Below, piece by piece: positions 1 to 10,739 of a DNA stretch of 64,000 bases. The stretch is from Phylloscopus collybita (Eukaryota; Chordata; Aves; Passeriformes; Phylloscopidae). The notes under the pieces were generated by a model. The model worked only from the letters and a program-made list of their open reading frames with translations. It was not told where the DNA came from and did not search any database. Location: contig JAJNNQ010000009.1 of assembly GCA_027886175.1 (NCBI GenBank), positions 25,781,501 to 25,845,500 on the forward strand. The letters run 5' to 3'. The first letter of the stretch is position 1. Each line of letters begins with the position of its first letter. A program made the position numbers and the translations under genes.

Positions 1-11
1 CTAGTTCTTAC

Positions 12-123
12 CATTTAGCCTCTGGTGGAGGATATCCTTTAAACTTGACAGGAATTTTGACTGTGTCACCTAGCTTTGTCTCAACTACATTCTCCATTTT
101 CTCCAGGTGAATAAAAGGACTTT
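12..123 (-). CDS. KDR: KDR exon 8 (start of Ig domain 4)
   Basis: The acceptor is CTCCCCAG and the donor is AAATG|GTAAGA. It encodes [20 protein letters not shown], then [17 protein letters not shown], joining exon 7 through a split Glu codon (about residues 315-352). The GYPPPE.KW block is the conserved start of VEGFR2 Ig4. The exon is 112 nt, one codon shorter than my recollection of the human exon (115 nt), and ends in phase 2. It is the last exon inside the window; exon 9 lies off the left edge. Confidence 0.94.
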
Positions 124-425
124 CTGGGGAGGGAAAAAAAAAAAGGAAGTAAACAGTCTTTTTTCATGGACCATAGCAAAAGTGCTTTCCATTTGGGTTG
201 GCACCTGACAAGATGACGAACAGAAGTTAGTAACAGGGCTATGGGTCATTGGTAAAGCACAGCTGGCTCTAAACTGGGCTCTGGAGAGATGCCACCATGA
301 AAACCTAGTCCTTTCTTTCACACAGAAGAACAGATCAGTGCCCTCATGGAGGAGCTCTGGAAAGCAGAGACAAGACTCAGCTCTCAGGATAGTGTGCCAA
401 CTGTCAGACCTGTATATATACATAT

Positions 426-468
<43 letters not shown>

Positions 469-3400
469 TCATAAAACTCTCTCAATATACTCAGTCCAGG
501 AAATTAGACAATTCAAAACTACAGTGTGATAAAGTGAAATACTCTCAGACTATTGTCAAGTATGTATTTGAATCACTGCAGTCACAGAGTACTTTGGAAT
601 TATTTACATTACTTGTTATAAGTTATAAACTTGCACTCAGACATAAGACAGTGATTAGCCTTTTGACTAAGATTGAGGATGGCTTAGACTTAGTATCTGG
701 TATGCTCAGTATAGCACACGATTTAATTTTGGCTCCTGAAAAGCAGAACAGAAAGAACACAGGAGAAAATTCAGTATATCTTGAATCACTATGGCCACAA
801 TAAGTTTGAAAGATTTTTGATTCATTTTAAAAGTGCCATTAATATTCTGGGCCCTGAAATCAGACCTCAGGAAAACCAGTCTCCTTCAAAATATAAATCT
901 CTTTGTCCGACTTGGTGATCTAAAATGAGCCATTCTCATGCTGGTAATTTTTTTCTATAAGTAAGTTAGTGGAGCTGGGGCTGTGCCCAAGAGGGGGTTG
1001 AGGAAAGGCTATAGGATGTGGCCTTGTACTTGTCTATTCACTTAGCCAAGGCTGTTTCCCTTGCATCATTTCCGTACGACCAAAACTCCATTTGATTCAT
1101 CTATTCATAATGCCAAAGCTCAAAGCTTCATTTTCTTAGCTTCATTCATGCTGACCCCAGACTCTTGTGTCACAGAGCCACCAAGATCTAGCTTAAGTTC
1201 ACCAAGACTGAAAATAGGCAGGCCTTGTACAAAGCCACCTACATAAATTGAGTTTTACAAGACCTTAAGAAGGTCAGTGCCGAAGAGGGTCAGAGGCTTA
1301 CACCAGTTTATTTTACTGCCCACTGTCCAGGGGGATTCTACAGCTTCCAGTAAAATGCAGCATCCTTTAAAATCTTATTATTAACTGAGGCTGTAGTATA
1401 AAAATAGTCCTATAGTAGTTGTAAGAGAAATACTGTAGCTGCAGTTTGGTTCATTTCTGTCATTTGATTCATCAAGATGCCTTCTGCATCCCAGTAATTA
1501 ATTCCAAATCCAAAACAACCAGCAACACTGAAGTGGAAAATGTCATACCATGGATAATGAAGTAACTGCTGTTCTTCATGTTCATACGACCACTGGATGC
1601 TGCACAAGTGTATCGGCCTTTGTCGCTTAAGGACACACTGTCAATGGTAAGGGTGCTCACAAACTTCTTTATTTCTCCTGCAGTGGTTTTTACGTCCCTA
1701 ATAGTGGCACGTTTTTCCTGTAATAGACAAAGGACAGAGGTGTTTGGAAATGACATTGTTATTCCTTCTGTCACCCTTTGCATACTTGTATATACCAGAA
1801 ATTTTGTTGTGTATTATCATCTTCTTTTTCAATGTTTTAAAGGGGAAAGTGACATTATACATAAATAAATCAAGGTGCTTTGTGATGAAGGCATCTGTAA
1901 GTTCATATGGCTTTACCTTGATGGAAGGGTAGTCCCATTTAAAATCAATGCCCACATTCAGCTCTGTCCTTACAGTGCAATTGAGAACAAGTTTTTCTCC
2001 CACTGCCAGCTCTACTTCGTCATGTGGGTTCATTGTCAGGTCATAAATTCGGTACCCTAGAGAAAGACAAAGGCACACATGAAACATGAGGGTAAGAAGA
2101 GGTTTGTTTACAGTACTCGGCACCAAATTTCCCAGGTGAATTCACCAAAACGTCCACCAAAACCCCAGCTACAAAAAAGCCCCTTGATGCCCCAGTGCAG
2201 CATGATAATGGGTGTAAAAAGGAGCCTGGAGAGAAGTGATGTGCCTGCCCTGAGTACTTCCCAGCTGAGACCTGTGTCAGACAGTGACAAAGCAGGATGT
2301 GTGCACTTGATCAGAGCCCCTCCAGCAGTGGGAGCAAGCAAGAGACAGTGACTCAACACAGTTCCTCTCCCTTAGACACCTTCTTCTTATCCTTGTGAGA
2401 CCCAAAACTAAGGTTGATACATACCCATTCCCAGCAGTAAGCAGGAACTTTATAGAGAATAACAGTGGGGCATTAGCAAAATTATCCAAAGTTTACTTTG
2501 TGCAGTAAAATATTTCAAAACAGAATATTCTGAATGCAGAAATTCTACAGAAATGTTGAAATTCCTCCAAATTAGAGTGAGGACTTGTGAATTTGGGAGA
2601 GAAGTAAAAGCCTCCTGCACAGAGTAAAGAGGGAAGACCTGCTATGCCTTCCTGACAAGCCAGGAGAGACTGCCTTGGTGCCATTTGGATACTTGAAGTG
2701 GTCACTGTGTCCTCAGCTGAAAGAGAGACAGCTGCTGAATTTCAGCTCAGGCTTAAGCCTCCATAGAATTACCACATTATTTCTGGGGTTTGATGAGCAT
2801 CTGACAAAATATACCAGGAAAGCATAAAACCCTGTGAGAGTCATGACAAAGGTCTTTAGGGAGACAAGACAACCCAGCTCGTAGTGAGACCTTCAGATCC
2901 ACCCTTCCCTTGGTACCCCCTCAGTGCAATTTCTTTTCATCTGCTGCCGATGGATGCTTGCCTCTCATTTCCTTCAACTGTAACTGACATTGTGGATAAA
3001 TGATTTTAGGAAAAAGGTTTGCATTGTCAGAAAAAAAATTAAAATCCCTGGCATCCATGTAAAACACTAAAAATAGAAGCACTTATCCCAGAGATCGACC
3101 AGAACACAATACATTGCATTTAAAAGAAAAGTGATATAAATCGCAACATCCATTTTGCATTAGCTGTATTGTCAGTATTGAATAACCTAGTGTCCAACCA
3201 CGTGTAATTGGTTCAGTATGCTGTAGAAAGCAAAAGAACATTGGTTATAGAGAAATAAAAACCTTTGGCTTACCTACAACTGCAACTATGTATATCACAG
3301 ACTGGTAGCTTTCATCATCTATTTTAGCTTCGCAGAAGACCATGCCTGCATAGTTGATTAAGTGACTGGGTATAGTGAAGCCTTTTTTATTATTCCACGA

Positions 3401-6400
3401 AATGGATTTACCATCAGGAACAAATATCTTTTCTGGGTATTTCTGTTTGGAATATTGATAAAACATATAGTCAGATTTCAAAAATCAAACAACCCTGAAT
3501 TGTCACCTCCAGTATTTTCCATAGCTGCCGGGCCTCCATTTTAACAGCCTAGCTTAGGGAATTAGTACATACTTTGAAAGTGCAATGCCATAGATGAGTA
3601 CAGGTACAGCACTCATCTTGTAATCACAGGCTATAAAATTCACAACAATGGAAAGAAGTTTTTAAGAAATGTATTTATACTTCAAACAACATATTTATGC
3701 CACAGTGATTTCAACTAACTCTTGAAAAAGTAACGGGCTTTTTCCTTACCGCATGTAGAGACACATTGAGGTTTGATACGGTTCCAAGGCACGGCACCAC
3801 CACAGTTTTATTCTTAGTGATGTATACAATGCCAAGCTGATCACTAACTGAAGTCACAAACGGCGATCTGTAATCTAGAATAATATTCAATTGATAAGTG
3901 GGTATTATTCATCACATGATTATGGAGAAAACTTTTCCAGTTTTCCTCTTTCCCTGTCTGTTTTTTCACAAGTCAGTTTTATTGTTTTCCATGTCATAAA
4001 GCCCTGAAATAATGAGACTAAATAGGGGAAGTACATGTTTTTATAGACACTCGAACCCCCCAGATTCAGAATACCATTATTGTCAAAACAGTTATCAGCA
4101 GCAGAGTGCACTTTGGAGAATGGCTTCCTGCTACAGCAGTCCCTTTGCTGACAAAAACTGATTTACCCTAGTGTGACTTTCCTTGCATAAGTATTACAGG
4201 AAATATCAGTTAAAAAGTTGTGACATGTTACACTGACTTCCCTGATGGCAGCATCCTTTTCAAAGTCAGATGAAAATATAAAAAAATAGGTCCATGATAT
4301 AATAAAACAAGCTGTGTTATGTACTTAGCTACATCTAATTTCTCAAAATGGTAACTACAAGTTAACAATAAAGAGGAAACAGGATGCATATGGAAACAAG
4401 GGTGAAGCCATCAGTGCAAAAAGGCAGATGCCTCAATGAATGCACTTATTGAAGCTGAGTGCATAACTGGAGGCTTTGCAGTGTCTGCGACACTCAGCTG
4501 CACTGCTGCCAACACAACTGACAGCCCTAGTTTGAAAACCGAGCTCTTACAGCCTACATAAATTTTAACACCAGAGTCAGCAAATGTATGGAAGTTTATG
4601 TTTTGGGGTTTGGGTGGTTTTGTGTTGTTTTTTTAATGGTATCAGTACAAATTGTATATGGGATTGGATCTGTAATTTTTAACAAATATAAAATTTCTGT
4701 AATCCTCTCTCATATGAAACTCCTGCTGAGGTCAGTAATAGCTTTGCATTTATGAGGACAGGCTCAGAGCTCAGCAGAGATATGTATGCTAAACTCTGGG
4801 TGGAGAACTACATAGACTATGGCAGGTCAGTTCAGAATTACAGGTACAAAGGCTTTTGTGTTGATGGCAACTAGCATACCTGAATTCAATTACTCAACAC
4901 AAAAACAAGAAAAATGTTTCATAGGATCAAAAATTCTAGGATTAATAAATTTTAGCATCCAAACTATTTGAGACACTTGCTTTTCCTTTTTTCTCTTGAC
5001 GCTAGGGAAAGAGGCACCTGAGAGCTGTGTAAACACTTACCTTGAACATAAACATAAATGGTTGTAGCTGCCTGGTTGTCCCTGTAAAGGCACTTGTAGT
5101 CCCCTGTGTCATTGCCAATGACTTTGCTCAGCGTAAGTGTCTTGCAGTAGGGGCCATCACTGCAGTCCGTCACGGAGATACGCCTCTCAGCATTGCCCTG
5201 CTTGCTTGGCCACGACCACTCCAGTGGTCTCTGACCACTGGGAAGGCAAATGTTAGAGGAGCAGACACTTGTGATATGAACCCCAGCCCCACCAGTCTCT
5301 GTGGCTATGGACAGGGATGGGCTTCTCCCCATCACAGAGAGTGAGCGTCAAACCATGCAGGACAAATTCACACACACACACACAGCTGACCAGTAACAGC
5401 TACAAGGAAGCTACTTGAGATTCACATTCTGCTGACTATTAAGTGACAAAGCACCCAAAAGAGAGCATTTAGAGTATGGCTCACCAGCAGGATCCACAAG
5501 GACACGGCCAATACTTCCTCCTCCCAGCCACCTTACACTCCCCAGCTCTCTCCTGCTCCAACCCTCCCACATAATTTCTAAAACTTGTCAGGGAAAAGTG
5601 AAGCAGAAGGCACAAAGGGAGTGGAGAGAAAACAGAAGGTATGACAGGAGAGAGATCACATCATGTGTGATTCTGTACAAAAGCTCACTACATAAATTAC
5701 CAATCATCAAAATCATGCTGAACAGGCTTGCCCTTACCTGCAAGTAATATTTAGTGTGTTGTTTGCCATTATTGTGAGGACATCTTTTTGGATGCTAAGG
5801 GTTGGCTGATCCAGAGAAAGAAATAAACCTGCAAAAACATGTATGAAACCCCTCAAATAAACCCAATAAACAAAGCAAATGCTACGCAATCAGGAAAGTA
5901 TTATATACAGGAATATGTAGCAGGTTTTAAGTGAACACATTCACATCACCTATCTAGCAGTGAAGGGTAAATCATGATTTTTCACACATCCCAAAAAGTT
6001 CAAAAATTCTGTCATAACAGGAAGCAAAGGCAGATGGTCAGGAGCTAGCTGCACAGCACTACAATTCAGCCAGCCAGGGTGGAGTTCCTGTTTTCTTGCA
6101 TTGCCAACTTCAAGGTCTAACAAGAGGATGTGGGACATTGAAACGAAGTGAACCTTCATCTGATGATCTCACTCCCTTGGGGATTACAAACTTTTCTTAT
6201 AATAAATTGAATATACTTCTTTGAGACTACTGATCAATGAATTACGCAAAGAAACTGTTTTACGGTTTGTCACAAATTTGAGATCCCATGAACCTATTTT
6301 GTGCCATGATTTTCTAAGTTTATCTCTTTCCTCCTCAGCAAAACTGTGTTACTCTCAGAGCATAGGCTTCTATCGCACCCACCACTGGCGTTTGTGAGGG

Positions 6401-7116
6401 CTGTGGTCTGGGTGCCGGTGCCAGTGCTCTGAGGCACCAGCCCAGCTTGTGCAACATTTGGGAGTACCACAGGGAGAGATTTTTCAGCCGCTCTAGCTGC
6501 TGCCATCACCTTCAGGAATCCCTGAATCCTCACCGGCCCGAGCCGCAACCCCAACCGTGACAGCTCGGCCGGCTTCACCGGGCAACAAGAGAGCGTGGCC
6601 AGACCGGGACATTCCCTATTTCGCCAGCATTTCCCAGTGCTTTCATCACTTGCATTCCGAGCAGGTTCTTCGCCGATGACAGGTTTCCCGCGTTTGGCTC
6701 CAGGGACATTTTGCTCTCGGAAACCACAGCTGATGCTGGAGCCAAGCGAACAGGACACTATGCCATGGCAGGCAGCCCTCTCCGACGGCCCAGCACCGGC
6801 CGGCCGGACAGGAGAGGCCAAGAGGACAGGAGAGGAGGGGTCAGCAAGCACGCAGCCACGGGCGTCCCGTCCCTCCCGGGGACTCGAACTGTCTCTCATC
6901 CGCTCAAGCATCCCCGAGCATCCCACAGCAAAGCCGCACGCACGCCCTTGGCGGCACCCGCGCATCCCCGCGCCCCCTCTCCCCGGGGTCCCGCGGGGCG
7001 GCCGGACCCCGGCGGCTCCGGGACAGACCGGACCCGGGGTACCCGGGGCTCCCCGAGGGCTTACCGGGAGCCAGGCACAGCAGCACCGCCAGCAGTCGAG
7101 CCGCGCCGAGCTCCAT
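12..7116 (-). CDS. KDR: KDR (VEGFR2), 5' portion, exons 1-8, partial
   Basis: Receptor tyrosine kinase for VEGF-A on endothelial cells. Coding segments on the minus strand are 7065-7116, 5738-5828, 5041-5237, 3750-3874, 3274-3442, 1917-2056, 1549-1717 and 12-123, each with AG acceptor and GT donor. Together they give 1055 nt in one unbroken frame, about 351 residues. Visible parts are a signal peptide (residues 1 to about 18), Ig1 (to about 113), Ig2 (about 114-211), Ig3 (about 212-314) and the start of Ig4. Ig cysteine pairs fall at about C47/C97, C142/C192 and C238/C296. Family-diagnostic stretches include [58 protein letters not shown] and YTCAASSG. The rest of the ectodomain, membrane segment and kinase lie beyond the left edge. 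Identity by recalled similarity to human and chicken VEGFR2; FLT1 and FLT4 fit much less well. Confidence 0.97.
124..1548 (-). other. KDR: KDR intron 7, containing a TAGA microsatellite
   Basis: Non-coding sequence between exons 8 and 7. The only distinct element is a (TAGA)n tract at about 427-468, roughly ten perfect units, preceded by a short TA-rich stretch. No coding frame or conserved domain was seen in the rest. Confidence 0.8.
427..468. repeat. (TAGA)n tetranucleotide microsatellite
   Basis: About ten uninterrupted TAGA units in KDR intron 7. Likely length-polymorphic. Confidence 0.95.
1549..1717 (-). CDS. KDR: KDR exon 7 (rest of Ig domain 3)
   Basis: The acceptor is CTATTACAG and the donor is CATG|GTATGA. 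It encodes [40 protein letters not shown] and [16 protein letters not shown], then the first base of a Glu codon, about residues 259-315. C296 completes the Ig3 disulfide and NSS is a sequon. The N-terminal part ([15 protein letters not shown]) differs clearly from the mammalian loop, while STLTIDSV...YTCAASSG is conserved. Length 169 nt, ending in phase 1. Confidence 0.96.
1917..2056 (-). CDS. KDR: KDR exon 6 (start of Ig domain 3)
   Basis: The acceptor is TTTCTCTAG and the donor is ATCAAG|GTAAAG. It encodes [40 protein letters not shown] and WDYPSIK, about residues 212-258. Ig3 is the second half of the VEGF-binding site; C238 is its first cysteine and NCT is a sequon. It is 140 nt, in phase 1 and out phase 0. 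Only 199 bp of intron separates it from exon 7. Confidence 0.97.
2057..3273 (-). other. KDR: KDR intron 5, no features seen
   Basis: Sequence between exons 6 and 5. Short open frames here have no splice logic or domain similarity. Nothing else recognised. Confidence 0.7.
3274..3442 (-). CDS. KDR: KDR exon 5 (rest of Ig domain 2)
   Basis: The acceptor is CCAAACAG and the donor is GTAG|GTAAGC. It encodes [40 protein letters not shown] and [16 protein letters not shown], about residues 156-211. C192 closes the Ig2 disulfide and the tryptophan in SISW is the Ig core. The FVPDG...ISW and GFTIPS...[10 protein letters not shown] blocks are strongly specific to VEGFR2. It is 169 nt and ends in phase 1. 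The polypyrimidine tract before the acceptor is weak. Confidence 0.97.
3750..3874 (-). CDS. KDR: KDR exon 4 (start of Ig domain 2)
   Basis: The acceptor is TTCTAG and the donor is GCG|GTAAGG. The exon encodes [20 protein letters not shown], then [22 protein letters not shown], about residues 114-155. This is the first half of Ig2, part of the VEGF-binding surface, with C142 as the first Ig2 cysteine and NKT and NVS sequons. It is two codons shorter than the human exon, in the K-N-K stretch before TVV. It carries SLHA where human has SLCA. It ends in phase 0. Confidence 0.96.
3875..5040 (-). other. KDR: KDR intron 3, no features seen
   Basis: AT-rich sequence between exons 4 and 3. No repeats longer than a few units, no coding potential and no transposon signature were recognised. 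Confidence 0.7.
5041..5237 (-). CDS. KDR: KDR exon 3 (rest of Ig domain 1)
   Basis: The acceptor is TTCCCAG and the donor is CAAG|GTAAGT. The 197-nt exon encodes about residues 48-113: [14 protein letters not shown], then [27 protein letters not shown] and IYVYVQ. The tryptophan core (WSW), the second Ig cysteine at C97 and the extra pair C73/C79 typical of VEGFR Ig1 are present. An NDT sequon precedes the conserved GDYKC. It leaves in phase 1. The length equals what I recall for the mammalian exon. Confidence 0.97.
5369..5385. repeat. Short (CA)n tract in KDR intron 2
   Basis: About eight CA dinucleotides within intron 2 (5238-5737). The rest of that intron shows nothing recognisable. Confidence 0.85.
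5738..5828 (-). CDS. KDR: KDR exon 2 (start of Ig domain 1)
   Basis: The exon is preceded by a CAG acceptor and followed by GTAAGG. It encodes [18 protein letters not shown] and then [11 protein letters not shown], closely matching the N-terminal strand of VEGFR2 Ig domain 1. C47 is the first cysteine of the Ig1 disulfide. Sequons NNT and NIT suggest N-glycosylation. Length is 91 nt, entering in phase 1 and leaving in phase 2, and it joins exon 3 without a frame break. Confidence 0.95.
5829..7064 (-). other. KDR: KDR intron 1 with candidate enhancer motifs
   Basis: First intron, bounded by GTAAGC (7064) and a CAG acceptor (5829). Its 5' half is part of the CpG island. Its 3' half holds an ETS-like CAGGAAG (6018-6024), TAL1-type E-boxes CAGATG (6031-6036) and CATCTG (6157-6162), and a GATA-like CTATCT (5950-5955). 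The first-intron enhancer of mouse Flk1/Kdr is known to use SCL/TAL1, GATA and ETS sites. Equivalence here is inferred from motifs and position only. Confidence 0.45.
7065..7116 (-). CDS. KDR: KDR exon 1 (signal peptide)
   Basis: The ATG at 7116-7114 sits in a good initiation context, with G at -3 and G at +4. It begins [17 protein letters not shown], a short N-region followed by a leucine-rich hydrophobic core, which reads as a secretory signal peptide. The exon ends after the first base of codon 18, at the donor G|GTAAGC (GT at 7064-7063). Exon 1 of human KDR also ends in phase 1. The MELG start is like the chicken protein as I recall it and unlike the mammalian MQSK start. The signal is a little shorter than in mammals. 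Cleavage probably falls near the exon 1/2 junction. Confidence 0.93.
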
Positions 7117-7205
7117 CCCGCGGCTGCCGGGGCTGCGGAGAGAACCCTCTGCCCGACGGCAGCCGCGCCTCGTCCAGCCGAGCGGAGTGAAGTGGAGCGG
7201 AGCGG

Positions 7206-7275
7206 GGCCGAGCCGAGCCGAGCCGAGCCGAGCCGAGCCGAGCCGAGCCGAGCCGAGCCGAGCCGAGCTGAGCCG
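7206..7275. repeat. AGCCG pentanucleotide array (about 13 units)
   Basis: From 7211 the unit AGCCG repeats ten times without a change to 7260, followed by AGCCG, AGCTG and AGCCG. A related GGCCG precedes it. On the KDR sense strand it reads as CGGCT repeats, 90-160 bases upstream of the start codon, so it lies in the 5' UTR or core promoter. It explains the repetitive Ser-Ala-Arg-Leu-Gly and Pro-Ser-Arg-Ala-Glu reading frames in this area, which are not genes. Confidence 0.95.
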
Positions 7276-7470
7276 CTTCGCACGCCCCGCACCGCCCGGC
7301 GGGGATGCGGGACCCCGGCGAGCGGCACCGCCCCTCTTGTGCCCGGGGCGGGCCCGGGGCCGAGCCCCCGCCCTCCCCAGCACGATCCCGCCCCCCGTCC
7401 CGGCCCCAGGGCCCCCCTGCTCGCCCCGATGGGATTCTCCCCTTCGGAGGGGCAGCGGGAGCTCTCCCAT

Positions 7471-10400
7471 TTCCCTGCTCGGCGGCAGGAGAGTCTCAGC
7501 AGTAAAATTCAGCGTCGTTTGGCGCTTCATCGTTCTTTTTTGGGAGTTTTTTAAAATTTCCCCAAAAGAGAAGATCCCAAAGGCCATCCATATGAAGTAC
7601 TGTGAGTGAGACACAGCCATGCTCCTGCTGGCAGCGGCTGTACCCCTGGGTTGGAAGTGTCTGGCAGCATCAGTGCTGATTTCACAAGGTGGAGTCTCGG
7701 TACCGTGCAGCAGGTACCCAGCCACCCTAACGGGCCGCATCCCAGCTAACGGGATCCAACAAGTGCCGGCCACAGCTGCCCTTCCCACCCGTCAGCATTC
7801 ACATCCTGCTCTCTGCGGGATGCTCCCCGTGACAGTAGCCATAGCCCTCTCACACCAAGTGATGGATTTTTTTTTAACAAAAATGAACCCCCTAATCGGA
7901 ACTATACCTTTTAATCAAAATTATTAACTACTGACTGTTAAAGAGAAGTTGTGAGGTAGCCCTTTGGGAAAAATCAACAGACGGTGGTCATTAATGTGTT
8001 ATCCATACACACAATATAAAGTCCCTGGGGGAGATAGACCAGTAAAGAGAGGTATGAAGATAAATAGGTAGATAATCAGGTAGACAGAAACACACAGCTG
8101 TGTGTATAATTATGCATACATATGTGTGCCTCTACATGCTACTTTTTCCTCTTTCCCTGCAAATCTGCATGGAAGCTTGTCCACAAATGACTAAGTTAAT
8201 GAAGCAATGATTTTATTTCTCATGCAATGCAATTCTAGCTGTTTTACTGTACTGGGGAAAGAGTGTAATTTCCTTTGAAGTTGCTCACAGAAAGATACAG
8301 GGAATAGGAGATGCAAAAGTTTTCCTAGAGATCAAATAAAATCCATGAAAAGTCAAATAAGACTCATGCGATTCAAGTGGCAGCAAGTCAGGACCACGCA
8401 AATAAAAACCGCACTGGCTATCCTTATGAGCTCTTAAAACAGAATATTAGCAGCCCTCATTAATACCCCCACCTCCTTCATACTGTGGGTCAGGTCATCG
8501 GTATTGCCGAGTGATTTGGGGAACCCTGGCAGTGAGTTCAGCTACTGACCTTGCTGAAACTAGGCTGCATGTAAAGTTTCTGTGCTAGTGACACATACTT
8601 AGTGAAAACCAAAGGTACCTAATGCTACAAAAGCCAGTTTTGGTAACTCTATTTGTGATGATGCTGGTTTTGTTGGGTTTGACTACAAAGAAAAAAAAAT
8701 TGATAAGGATTGGATGACCTGCAAGAATCCTCAAAACCTGTCTCAAAAGCAGTTTATGTAGTCAACAAAGAAAATTAAATTATAGGGGTAAGAACTATTT
8801 ACATGAAATTGTTACAGGATCCATAGAAAACAGTAAAATCACTGGCAGCTCACTTTAATGCTTTCTGCATTCCTATGTGAGCTTCCAAAATGCAGCTGTA
8901 GAAAATATGCCTCTATATTGATTTTAACAAGTAACTTTTCTAAAATTTAGTCAGATGATGTGCAGCTACAGCTTACTGCAGTACCACTTGGGCTCTGTTT
9001 TCATGAACAGTAACTGCTACTAAGTGAGTGGTTTGGAAGGCTGCTTTCATTGTTGAAAATTATTGTGGTGCCTGAGCTTTATGGAAACAAATACCTACTG
9101 TTTGCCCTAAGCACATCTAAGCCAAGATAGATGAATGCTGGCCCTCTACAGACCCTTTGGCATTTGCCATGTCCCCTGCCTCCTTCTCCCCTGCAGCGTC
9201 CTGAGGAAGGGAAGTAAAGAGAGGGGCTGACCCTTTAAACACACAAACCTGGTGAGTGCACACATGGAACTGAGCAGCTGGCAGCAAGGAGCTTGCACGT
9301 TGTGACTGTAGTTCAACCACAGGGAACTCTACATTTCAAAAGCACAAATTGTTTTTTTATCTCCCTGAGTGATCCCAGTGAGATCTCACTTTTTACACTT
9401 TGCTTCCTAAATGGGACACAATCCTTCAGCACTTCGCCTGGCTGTCAGTATCATCTTGGTAACTAGAATAATTCTGCTGCTTCAGTGCATGAACTGCCAT
9501 CTCTAAAGTAGTACAAGGGCATTTGTGGTACCAATGAGAACAAGTAGATCACTTCTTTGAATGGGGTCTTAACCCTGTAAACTTCTAAGCACAAAAGTAA
9601 CTTTATTCTGAAGAGTCATTCAAGAGATGCAGGACCTTTCATCTGATTCAAATTACTTATATGGTGTTAGTGAGACTAATCCCCTAGGAAGGTCAAATAG
9701 AAACAAGTATCATTGAAAATGGTAGATGCTTGGGGAAAGTGAGAATTGGAAAAGATGTAAGGTGACTTTACCAATATATGATGTATGATGTCATATGTGC
9801 TTTCCTAAACTGAAATTTCTATTTTGAGCTTCTGTGGGGCTTTTGCAAGTGGGTTTTCATTGGAAGATGCCATGGGGAATCTCTGAGAGAAAAATCAACC
9901 AGAGCACAGAAGACAGACTGTCACCTAAAATCCAAGTGAAAGATTCATGTACATAAATTGCTGCTGTGATAGCTATGGGACACAGATGTCTGGCTACAAA
10001 ATCAAAACTCCAGTGGTTTAAGGGATGGCAGTTTTCTCATCCAGCCTTTTAGACTGTGATCTCTGCACAGCCTTTGTGTCATCCTTCAGACTTGTACAGT
10101 ATCTAGTGTAGTCCAGGTTGCCCCAGAGACTATAAGTGCTGAGCCACAGGGATCTAGTGAGAGAAGCCAAACATATTAATGTAGTTCAGTGAGTACAGAA
10201 TGGGATTTCCTCCCTCTCCAGGGACAGTGTGAATGTGGAAAACTTCCTGGGATCTAAATCCAGCCTGCAATGGCTTCTAAAGATACTCTACATTGAATAA
10301 CAAGAAAACCCATCGAGACTTTAAATCTGTCTTCTAGAAAGTGCCTCTGCCTTGGCCAGACAATAACAGTAAGAAACATGGGGCTAGAAGGAGCTCCATG

Positions 10401-10600
10401 AAACCTCAGCCATCCTGGCACACTAAGCAGATCGCATCTCAGCATGAGACCAGGCCTGGGAAGTTGTGGAAGAACTGGTGGCTGACAGAATTCCATCAAA
10501 CCCCGTGCATCACTCCATGCTTCATCAGATTAACTCCCTGTTCACACAGCATCTCCCAGAGCCCCGGGGAGAGCAGCTTCCATTCTGAAATCAGCGTGTT
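7471..10600. other. Intergenic, upstream of KDR, nothing recognised
   Basis: Single-copy-looking AT-rich sequence after the CpG island. It contains a perfect palindrome CACACAGCTGTGTG at 8091-8104 but no gene, transposon or tandem array that I can support. Confidence 0.6.
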
Positions 10601-10739
10601 TCCAGCCCCTGGGCTCACCTTCCTCCTTCCCTGCAGCCCCTTTGCGCTGCAGGCCGCAGGCAGGGGAAGCTCCGTGTCCAGGAGCGGTGCCTGGGAATGG
10701 TCCGTGCAACGGGAGGGGGCACCGGGCCTTGCCTAGGCC

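Larger units (their letters stand above)
6780..7470 (-). promoter_or_regulatory. KDR: KDR CpG island and promoter
   Basis: GC- and CpG-dense block overlapping KDR exon 1 and extending upstream of its ATG at 7116. On the plus strand it shows several GC boxes, at about 7327-7334, 7345-7352, 7365-7378 and 7386-7397, as expected of Sp1-driven promoters. No TATA box is evident at a plausible distance, in line with the TATA-less KDR promoters of mammals. The transcription start cannot be placed from sequence alone; somewhere in 7190-7420 is likely. The AGCCG array at 7206-7275 lies inside this region. Confidence 0.8.

Noticed and set aside
6294..7788. Long overlapping open frames on both strands across the KDR promoter (up to about 340 codons), rich in repeated SARLG or SRAEP.
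   Set aside because: They follow from the GC-rich island and the AGCCG array, which lacks stop codons. They cross the KDR exon 1 donor and have no domain resemblance.
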